From Anthopleura xanthogrammica (Eukaryota; Cnidaria; Anthozoa; Actiniaria; Actiniidae): DNA of 64,000 bases. A model generated the notes under the pieces. The model saw only the letters and a list, made by a program, of their open reading frames with translations. It was not told the DNA's origin and made no database searches. The stretch covers positions 16,767,357-16,831,356 of the forward strand of contig OZ025207.1 in the NCBI GenBank assembly GCA_964019055.1, read 5' to 3'. Below, one piece after another: positions 55,914 through 64,000 of this stretch. Positions within the stretch are counted from its first letter, which is position 1. Every line of letters begins with the position of its first letter. A program made the translations under genes and the position numbers.

Positions 55914-56873
55914 GTCGTGTTGACATGTGATGTTTATGTCCCTAGTTTTATAGCAGTTTAGCTTTAGTATCTGGGTGAATTCTTTTATAAAAAGAACTTC
56001 TATGGAACTGAAACACTCTTTCAATCTCCACTTGAAATGCTAAACGATGGATTGCTATTCGACACGAAGACTTTGGAGAGGAGTAGAATTATCACTTTAC
56101 CGATGTTTACTTCACGGGATATGCGAGTTTTCAACTGTCACAAATGATCGCTGTAAACGGCATTTTCAGGTAAGACACTCAAAAACTCACAAAATAATTC
56201 CTTCAGTTGTGTTCTAACTTTGTTTTAGGCAAAAACAGATTGTGAGAAGTAGGTTAAACGTTTTTTTGTTTAGCTTTGACGGATTTGGTACAACTGATGT
56301 TTGTTGTGAAACAAGTGTGTTTTGACCTCAAGGTCACTTACGTTTGGTGTTCTAAAATATTTTCTTTTAAGTAGCCCAAAAATTTTATTGCAGAATTTTG
56401 AAGAAGAAACAATGATCTTTCACTGGGATATCATGTCATTCATCGAAGCAGATGTCCAATTGGGGATTTTTGCTTCTGAACTTACGATATTTTGGATTGC
56501 TTGAAAATCGGCAAAATAAGCATAACTTAAAAAATCGCTAAAATATTTAATTTTCAATAAAATCGTACAAATGAACTACGAATCAACACAGTGTTATCTA
56601 CTCTTTTAAGACTCTAGTTTAGATTTTTGACAAAGTTTGATTCGGAGTTGCAATCGAGCTCCAAGTGACCCACTGTATGGAGCGTGTGAAACGGGTCCGT
56701 CGGAACTCAAATCGAAAATCTTGCATTTCTTCTAAACTAAAAATCCTAGCGAACTGAGAGTTAGATATTTCGAATTAGCTCATCCATACCTATGTTCTGA
56801 CAAAGTTTGAAGAATTTCGATTTTTCCATCTTGCACACGTTTGGTCGGCATTTACAGACAGTCGCTCTTAAGT
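55858..56873. repeat. Right terminal inverted repeat (1016 bp)
   Basis: Complement of 34416-35431. It ends CAGTCGCTCTTAAGT at 56873 and is followed by tgttttgtc, which has no clean match to the left flank. Confidence 0.9.
55982..55989 (-). promoter_or_regulatory. TATA box of the transposase-like gene
   Basis: TATAAAAG on the minus strand, upstream of the small ORF (ATG at 55913) and of exon 1 (ATG at 55538). It lies within the terminal repeat, so the promoter would be part of the mobile end. The equivalent in copy 1 is 45944-45951. Confidence 0.55.
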
Positions 56874-56935
56874 TGTTTTGTCAAAAGATACGAAAAATAA
56901 TTAGTTGCGCTTTAATTTATACATTCAGTATTCAG

Positions 56936-57217
56936 GTGTCGGCGGCATTATACAAGTGATCCACAGTGGTCAGTGGGGAACAGTGTGTCAATATGGTACA
57001 ACAAATTCTGGTTACTTTGATATGAGAGATGCAAAGGTCACATGCCGTCAACTTGGTTATACCAAAACTGTAGGTTATTGGTACTTTGGACGAGGAACGG
57101 GCAAAGTATGGCTGTACAACATGGGATGTTCAGGCTCAGAGTCCTCACTTGGACGCTGTTCTCACAGTAGTTGGGGAAGTGTCGACTCTAGGTGCAACGG
57201 TCACACTTGGGATGTTG
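56936..57217 (+). CDS. SRCR domain exon, well bounded
   Basis: Acceptor ttcag at 56931-56935; the phase-1 frame starts VGGIIQVIHSGQWGTVC, then MRDAKVTCRQLGYTKTVG, GRGTGKVWLYNMGC, SGSESSLGRCSHSSWG and SRCNGHTWDVG. If the donor is the GT right after GATGTTG (57218), the exon is 282 nt, exactly 94 codons and phase 1-1. That is the expected unit for tandem domain exons, but GTGTCT is a weak donor. It shares its acceptor sequence with 58286 and 63416. It lies 60 bp from the end of the large transposon. Confidence 0.85.
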
Positions 57218-58285
57218 GTGTCTCAATATACATCTATTTCGAAAAAGGTTGTTGCAGCTGAAACCAAGCAGCAACAACACAAGACGACAAAAAATATATA
57301 TTTTACTCCTTATTCATCATTTAGATGCGAGTTTTATAGTCGTTTTGTACTGTAATGGTAGGCTGCAATTGTTTCGATTTTTTCCCACCGTCTGTTTTCT
57401 CAAGCTACCAAATCTTCAGCTAATGTAAACTTTGTTTGAAGTTGGTGGTCTTGGCTTGCTGCTTGTCACCTGTTGCTTTCGGTTGCGACAACTTTATTGA
57501 AATAGGCGTGTATATATTGGAAAACAGCATATATCAATACCCTGTATCCTATTGCCGTTGGTCATCTCATTTGGTTGAATATTGCATTGGTCTTTTGTGC
57601 AGCAGATGAACTCGACCTATGGCACCAACATCAATCGATTTCTTGAGTAACTGATTAGTTTATCCCTTCATTCATCTTAAACTTTCTGGAGGTAGCTCGA
57701 GTATAATGTGTCCCTTTTGGCTACGTAATAGAGACGTTAAATTATGAGGAATACACGTTTATTAATCTTTTTTATCAAAAATCGAGTAGTGTTTTCTGAT
57801 GTGTTAAACTTTCTTGTTAGTTTTCACTAATATCCTTAACTCAGCAATTGATGTTAGTTATATTCTTTCTGGTTGTTAATCCTCGAGTCATTAGGGCATC
57901 AATAGCCAGCCGGTAATATACCGGTGATATGCACGTCTACTCTCACGTCTCCATTGCTCGGACTAAAAGACTAATAAAGCTAGTGAGTTGATGATCCTGA
58001 CTCGCTGATGATGTATAAGTATTCCACCATTAAATTCTTATTATTATAACATAGTTGAGCATGCACATGAGCATTCCTTGTACACGCCGAATTGAGCAAG
58101 AAATTTCAAAGAGCTGCATCAAACGTTATTGCAGCCGTTTTTAACGTTAGCTCGTGCATAATGAAGTATCACCTTGAGCTGATCAATGGTATCATTTTCT
58201 AGCCAATCATTGTATCATGATTGTTTCATCACCACGAAAATTTTTTTTTAAAAAATTTTCAGCTGCAATATATTAAGAGATTCAG
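57218..58285. other. Intron
   Basis: No exon or element found. The last 220 bp (from about 58070) resemble 63030-63415, including agCCAATcattgtatcatgat, so exon and upstream intron were duplicated together. Confidence 0.5.
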
Positions 58286-58564
58286 GTGTCGGCGGCATTA
58301 TACAAGTCTACCACAGTGGTCAGTGGGGAACTGTGTCAACATGGTTCACATATTCTGGTCGATTTGATATGAGAGATGCAAAGGTTGCATGTCGGCAACT
58401 TGGTTATTCCAAATCTGTAGGATATTGGAACTATGGACGAGGGACGGGTAAAGTATGGCTGTACAGCATGCATTGTACTGGCTCAGAGTCCTCACTTGGA
58501 AGATGTACCCACAATGGTTGGGGAAGTGTTTCATCTAGCTGCAACCGTCACACATATGATGTTG
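58286..58564 (+). CDS. SRCR domain exon lacking the first cysteine
   Basis: Same acceptor and start (VGGIIQVYHSGQWGTV) as its neighbours, but a 3-bp deletion removes the Cys of WGTVC. The rest is open: MRDAKVACRQLGYSKSVG, GRGTGKVWLYSMHC, TGSESSLGRCTHNGWG and SSCNRHTYDVG. Length 279 nt, phase kept. The partner of the lost Cys would be left unpaired. Confidence 0.8.
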
Positions 58565-59808
58565 GTGTTACGTTATGCATTAGTCAATACCTAAATCACT
58601 GTTGCAGTTATAGTAGTTGATGGTGATGTTGATACAAATGGTGTTTTTAAGTATATAAAGTATGTGATTATAACAATTGGTACTGGAATTATATACATAA
58701 TATACTAACAAATCTCATGGGAATTGAAGATAACGTTATTTTGTGTCATTAAAATAGCTAACATAGATATTTAAAAGGGTGAACAGAAATGAGTTTGTAA
58801 CATATGCAAATATTCGCCTGGTCTTTCACCTGCCTGATAGCCCTGATAATTGCTTGTCAAGACTTGGTGTGTTACAGTGTGTATTGGGAAACAAAAAACA
58901 GACACAAAAACTTTCCTATATCTATTTCACCATACTCAAACGTTAAAAGTTATAAGTTAGATATGGTAGGAAATCCGCAACAGCGGTAGCCATTTATTGC
59001 AGCTGACGCAAGTAAAAGAAAATAAATGTAAATTTAGAAAATTAATCAATAATAAAAATCCCAAAGTAAAAAACTATAAACTATCTTATTATAAGAAATT
59101 AACGCACCACGAAATTAAAGTATTGGAAATAAGCACGACTTAAATTAACGCAAATTGAGGGCAAAAAATACATCCAAATAAAGAAAATTAGCGTGAAATA
59201 TAAGTCAAAATTTCCATTTGAATGGAATTAACGTGATGGACACAAAAATATTTCATCTTTAAGTAAAAATGAAGAGTTTGTAGAATAAAAACCAAAAAGA
59301 TAATTTCGACAAATACTGAAATGTTATTATTTAGTGACTAGCTCTAATGTTCAGTTTAAAAAAAATATTTTAAAGTGAAGTAATGGTACCCAATGTGTTA
59401 CTACAATGGTTAACTTAACAAGTGATGTTGACGATATTCTTTCTTTCCAGTTGTTTGAAATACATTAATTATTAGGTTAACCATATGCATCAAACTAAAC
59501 AACAGTTAGCCATCAGCACAACCTTTACCAATGTATAGAGTTGTAGAGTACTATACTATACTTAACTATACTTATACCTATTGTTGTAAACTAGACCACC
59601 AACTAGAGGCATCCAAGTCAACGATATCTAATAAACAATCAAATAGTTCGTATTTACAAATCTAGCCTTCTTTACAACTTGTATTACTAGCTTGCTGCCT
59701 CACACTAACTGACTCACCAGCAAACTGGTCCAAAAGCCCTTACCAGAACACATTGATACGCCTTATCGCACTTTAAAGATAAATAAAAAGCAATAATTGA
59801 ATAATATA
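58565..59808. other. AT-rich intron
   Basis: 58565-58740 matches 63698-63835 (shared duplication). From 58980 to 59700 the sequence is very AT-rich with no feature. A 61-codon frame at 58804-58989 is not convincing. Confidence 0.5.
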
Positions 59809-59968
59809 GGTTTTACCAAAACAGTTGGATATTCGTACAGCGGACGAGGGACTGGTAAAGTATGGCTGTATGGCATGTATTGCTCAGGCTCTGAGGCCTC
59901 ACTTGGAAGCTGTACTCACAATGGATGGGGAAGTGTTGGCTCTTACTGCAACAGTCACGCGGATGATG
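59809..59968 (+). pseudogene. SRCR exon, 5' half missing
   Basis: Enters after an AG at GFTKTVGYSYSG, continues GRGTGKVWLYGMYC, SGSEASLGSCTHNGWG and SYCNSHADDG, then reads into a poly-Lys tail. The first two framework cysteines are absent. Closest to 20379-20626. Confidence 0.65.
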
Positions 59969-60626
59969 GTGCGTTTAGAAAAAAAAAGTGATTATGGATT
60001 ATTTCGAATTTTCATTCTAAAATATTAGCAGTTATGAATGCTCCCGCAAAAAAATCATTTATGCTCGAAAGAACTCCAAGGCATATTTATTTAGGGTAAT
60101 GTTATATGGGCTGAGCTCATTCGTGAAAAAGGCAGGAAAGCAATTTCTGTGAAAATAATGGATATGCCAAGTTTCATAGCTGATTTATTTCAAAATTTCA
60201 ACTTAATGTAACTAATTAACAATAGACTTAAAATGGAGAGTTAAATGTCAAGAGAAAGTGGGGGCCAACAAATGCGCAGTGCTGACATAAAGAGGTGGAG
60301 AGATCGTAGCAAGACGGGGAAATTTGCATACATTTCTTCGTGCCATGTTTATCAGTAACCTAGAGTTACTGTTATGTGCTACCCTAATAAAGTCGTTATC
60401 ATATTATTATCATTATAGTAAATATGATTCTTATTTTGTAATGAAAACCATGTGTTTGTTGCTTGGGAGCTTGACATCTGCTCATTCTTTACGTTCAACT
60501 GCTAGAGTAATCGTAACTTTGTGTCACACGACGAAAAACGCTCTGATTTTTATCCCCATTTTTAAATACCGAGAAAAGATATTTTGATAAAGTCATTTGC
60601 AATAGTTTTTTTTCTGGATTTGACGC
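59969..60626. other. Non-coding spacer
   Basis: Nothing recognised. An 87-codon frame at 60324-60587 has no domain. Confidence 0.45.
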
Positions 60627-62496
60627 ATTTAACGCATTTAACGCATTTAGGAATAAAATTGTTCTTATAACGTTCAGTCCTGCATTTGTACAACGGGAAT
60701 TTTCGTGGATTTCTTAGACTGTAGTTGTGGGATGTGGCCAATGGGAGAAGTTTTCCAATCTTGTTATCTGGGTGTTGGTGAGATTTTTTCTAAAGGATTA
60801 GGCACCGATGTTGGTACAGTGTAGGCAGGTCAACGTGCTTCAGTATAGCAGCATATGACGTCTGAGGAAAGGCAATCTTCAATGCACGTTTTTTAATGTG
60901 CTCGTTTTGGTCAGAGAGAGTTTGTGAAAGAGAGAAGTGCCATACGGGACAAGCGTATTTTAAAATAGGGCGAATAAATGAACAAAAAACAGTTATCAAA
61001 TCTTTGGCTGGGGCACCAGACCGCTTGAGAATTATCAGAGCGTACAACCGTTTTCTTGCTTTGGTACATATGTAGTTAACGTGTGCGTTCCAGGTGAGGT
61101 TTGATGAGATTACTACTCCCAAGAGTTTAAAATCTTCTACAACCTCAATGTCGGCACTACTGGAAGAAAGGTTGTCAAATGCCAGGGGGTCTTTAAGGAA
61201 GGATACACGTAATTCTTTAGTTTTAGAGACATTCAAAGGCATGTTATTGCGGTCAGTCCAGTCGGTAATAGAGTCAATGTTAGCTTGAAGCGTTGAGTTC
61301 GGAGAAGATCTTGAAACGATTTTATAAACCGTACAGTCGATATATTTGTATAATGGAATATTAGTTTTCAAGTCATTAATCATCACGAGAAAGAAAAGGG
61401 GGCCAAGTTTTGTACCTTGTGGGACACCAGCGTTGATTGATCACCAAGATGATTTATTCCGGCCAAGCTTAACACACAAATACCGGTCATGTAAGAAATC
61501 AGCACACCAGTTCAACAAAATAGGAGGAGTATCAAGCATTTGTAACTTCTGAAGTAGAATGTTATGGTCAATGCAATCGAAGGCCTTGGAGAAATCAATC
61601 ATGCAGCATCTGATAGTTGAGCCAGGGTCGTCCAATGCTGCTAGCCATTGATGGATCAGATGGATAAGAGCATGTGTAGTAGAACAATTCTTGATATTTC
61701 CAAACTGGAAAGGGTCGATTGATGATTTGATGTGGTTAAAATGCCAACGGAAAACAAAACCTTCTAGTAGTTTACTCAGAACAGGTGTGAGAGAGATAGG
61801 TCTGAGGTCACTGTCAACAGATTTTGGATTAGATATCTTGGGTAGATGGAGAACATCAGCAGATTTCCAGAGTACTGGAACGCGGCTTTGTGCAATGCTA
61901 GCATTAAAGATCGAGCATATTGGACCAGCAATCAGAGGCGCAGAAGTCTTCAGTACCCAGTTAGAGATGTCATCGGGACTGGTTGCTTTCTGAAGATTAA
62001 TTTTTTCCAATTCCAATTCAACTTGACGATGTGATATTATATATTCATCGGGAACAGAAGTGATGGGAAGCTTGTTGAACTGAAGTGGAGGCAAGCTGTT
62101 TGAGACATTGCAAAATGATTCTGCAATCAGATCAGCAAGTTCAGAACCTCTTTTGAACTCACCATTATGGAAGATGCTTGAAAGAGGTTCCGATTTGGAC
62201 ATGCCAGAAATAGTCTTGATGTTGTTCCACCATTTTTTCGGGTTTGGTTCTTGGGTATTAAGGATTTTTTCATCGTAAAAGGACTTGCGGGCAGATTTAC
62301 ATAATTTTCTTACTTTGTTGCAGTAGAAGTTGTACTTAAGAGTATTACCAGTCGACCAAGCCTTTTGTCTGTTAGAGATAAGATTCTTGATATCTGCGGT
62401 AATCCAGGGTTTGTTTTTAGGATGGAACTTTATCGTGCGCAGATATTGTGCGTGATTTGAAAGAGTAGTGTAGATTTTATCAAGGATAATAGTGAT
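60627..62496 (-). mobile_element. Non-LTR retrotransposon, RT nearly complete but dead
   Basis: The minus strand opens in the linker (KPWITADIKNLISNRQKA), then NLQKATSPDDISNWVLK, LRPISLTPVLSKLLEGFV, CCMIDFSKAFDCIDHNIL (motif A) and, after a frame change near 61440, GVPQGTKLGPLFF (motif B). Motif C reads YKYIDCTVY with one Asp missing. A thumb and C-terminal part follow (FKLLGVVISSNLTWNAHV). The 3' end at 60627-60652 is a 9-bp repeat (acgcattta, three copies), a common LINE tail. The 5' truncation lies at 62496, directly inside an SRCR exon. Confidence 0.85.
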
Positions 62497-62701
62497 CACT
62501 TTGATATGAATGATGCCAAGGTTGCATGCCGACAACTTGGTTTTACAAAAACTGTAGGATATTGGTGGTTTGGACGAGGAACTGGTAAAATATGGTTGTA
62601 CAGCATGCAGTGTACAGGTTCAGAGTCCTCACTTGGAAGCTGTTCTCACAACAGTTGGGGAAGTGTTCCCTCTTACTGCAACGGTCACACATATGATGTT
62701 G
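62497..62701 (+). pseudogene. SRCR exon, 5' end removed by the LINE
   Basis: Begins at HFDMNDAKVACRQLG directly at the LINE junction, then GYWWFGRGTGKIWLYSMQC, TGSESSLGSCSHNSWG and SYCNGHTYDVG. Four framework cysteines remain and there is no stop, but QWGTVC and the acceptor are gone. No matching 5' piece is clear on the other side of the LINE. Confidence 0.75.
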
Positions 62702-63415
62702 GTGTTGTGTTGTCTATTAATCAATGCATTAATCAATATTGCAGTTATATCAAAAAGCATGTATTTTTTATTAGAAGCATCCACAATCCACATCAGTAAA
62801 AATACCACGCCTCTTTGATGAAAATGGTAAACAAGGAGTGTGTATTAGGAGTGTTATTGAGCCATTTTGATCAAATACAAGTGGTTCTTTTCATAATTCT
62901 TAGAAATTTAAGGTGGTATTTCCTTTTAATAATACAATCATCCATTGTTTCTTAGCAAAAAAGGTTCCTGGTTGTGTGCAATTAATTAATCGCACTGTGC
63001 AATCAGTTAATTGCACACTTTCGATATTCTAGTTGAGTGATCATGCACAAAGTAATTAAAGACGAGGTTATGGGGAAACAATGGAGTAATCCTAATATTC
63101 CCTATATTTTGTTTTCCCGGAACTTAGAATTAGCTGGTTACTATAAATATTAAACCTTGTTAACTGCTAAAAGAATGCATCTTCTTAATTCTAACATTTT
63201 TTCACTTGTTTTTAGTCGAAAAAACATAATTTCAACGAGCTTGCACCAAAAGTTATTTCAGCCGGTTTTATTATTAGCTCATGCATAATAAATCGTCTTC
63301 TACCAGTGGAGCAATCGCATTGTTTTCCAACCAATCAAAGTATCATGATTGCTTCAACACCAAGAAAACGTAAAACACAAAGAAATTTTCATCTCCGATT
63401 AGTTTAGAGATTCAG
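62702..63415. other. Intron
   Basis: Contains a palindrome with 12-bp arms (gtgtgcaattaa at 62974-62985 and ttaattgcacac at 63007-63018). The last 385 bp resemble the intron before 58286. Confidence 0.5.
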
Positions 63416-63697
63416 GAGTCGGCGGCATTATACAAGTCTACCACAGTGGTCAGTGGGGAACAGTGTGTCAAGTTGGTTCCACAATATCTGGTGTTTTTGA
63501 TATGCGAGATGCGAAGGTCGCATGTCGACAACTTGGTTTTACCAAAACTGTAGGATATTGGTGGTATGGACGAGGGACAGGCAAAGTATGGCTATACAAC
63601 ATGCAATGTACAGGCTCAGAGTCCACACTAGGAAGCTGTACTCACGGTGGATGGGGAAATGTTTACTCTAGCTGCAACAGTCACACATATGATGTTG
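63416..63697 (+). CDS. SRCR domain exon, well bounded
   Basis: Acceptor agattcag ends at 63415; phase-1 start VGGIIQVYHSGQWGTVC, then MRDAKVACRQLG, GYWWYGRGTGKVWLYNMQC, TGSESTLGSCTHGGWG and SSCNSHTYDVG. It is 282 nt to the GATGTTG end, with all five framework cysteines. This is the cleanest SRCR exon in the window and a near twin of 58286-58564. Confidence 0.87.
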
Positions 63698-64000
63698 GTG
63701 TTACGTTGTGCATTAGTCTCTATCTTAATCACTGTTGCAGTTATAGTAGTTGATGGTGATGTTGAAACAAATGGTGTTTTAAGTAAAGTATGTGATTATA
63801 ACAATTGGTACTGGAATCTATATTATAATAGTCTAGCCAGTCCCCCGTCTGTGCCACAATATTTTCTCAGGGTGTTTACTCTCCAGCAAACTAAAGCCCG
63901 TAAATCACAAGAGAAAGTGTTAGTGTTGTGCCTTTTAGTTATCCCTGGCTAAGAGCTTTGCTCAATTGGACTCAATTGAAATCCTGTTTTTAATGCAAAA
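63698..64000. other. Start of the next intron
   Basis: The first 140 bp match 58565-58740. No exon recognised before the window ends. Confidence 0.5.

Larger units (their letters stand above)
34416..56873 (-). mobile_element. Large TIR transposon, body duplicated across an assembly gap
   Basis: It is bounded by inverted repeats 34416-35431 and 55858-56873, both 1016 bp and nearly identical, starting ACTTAAGAGCGACTGTC. The body holds a five-exon minus-strand gene with DDE/D-like motifs and a (GGAT)n array. The segment 36488-46173 is repeated as 46374-56211 after 200 N. If the repeat is an assembly artefact, the true element is about 12.6 kb. No clean target duplication is seen: the flanks read ggtttt and tgtttt. 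Near-identical ends and intact splice sites imply recent activity. Superfamily unassigned. Confidence 0.75.

Noticed and set aside
34416..56873. True tandem duplication of the large transposon
   Set aside because: Not excluded, but less likely than a scaffold join: both breakpoints coincide exactly with the 200-N gap and no intact internal TIR pair is present.
1..64000. Bacterial or viral contamination
   Set aside because: Spliced exons, SRCR domains, LINEs, a SINE and MITEs throughout indicate a metazoan chromosome.

Overview
This is a eukaryotic window, AT-rich and intron-rich. It almost certainly comes from a marine invertebrate; a cnidarian or sponge is the best guess from the scavenger-receptor (SRCR) expansion and the mix of retroelements, but nothing in the window fixes the phylum. 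There are no operons, rRNAs or tRNA genes. The host-coding content is one theme: at least 28 recognisable SRCR domain exons plus many shorter fragments, all on the + strand, spread from about 0.8 kb to 63.7 kb. They look like the repeated exons of one or several very large SRCR genes. Roughly half are open through the domain. The rest carry stops, frameshifts, internal deletions or insertions. Exon starts are fairly well defined (mostly phase-1 AG acceptors); exon ends are not, because no consensus donor follows the conserved Asp-Val-Gly codons.

Layout. 0.8-9.3 kb: dense SRCR exons and relics, with two small DNA elements (3254-3532 and 4882-5678). 10.2-12.1 kb: a 244-bp direct-repeat structure and a non-LTR reverse transcriptase relic. 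12.9-22.5 kb: more SRCR exons, broken by a foldback and MITE, a 5'-truncated LINE with target duplication (17155-18853), another RT fragment and a Penelope-like element (20967-22167) with a GIY-YIG endonuclease relic and a compact hammerhead ribozyme motif. 22.5-28 kb: a tyrosine-recombinase (DIRS/Ngaro-type) retroelement, itself split at its RT catalytic motif by a TA-flanked MITE. 28-34 kb: SRCR exons, a LINE relic, a tRNA-derived SINE and an unrecognised minus-strand element inside an SRCR exon. 57-64 kb: further SRCR exons and a LINE whose RT has lost one catalytic aspartate.

The centre (34416-56873) is one large mobile element, or two copies joined across a 200-N gap. It has 1016-bp terminal inverted repeats, each with an inward-facing TATA box, a five-exon minus-strand gene (about 1,080 codons) resembling a DDE/D transposase with zinc-binding segments and a SAP-like C-terminus, and an uninterrupted (GGAT)n array of about 4.6-4.7 kb in intron 1. 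The body appears twice (36488-46173 and 46374-56211). The gap, the absence of a target duplication and the small differences between copies suggest an assembly join rather than a true tandem duplication. I cannot assign this element to a named superfamily. It is the best candidate here for something undescribed.
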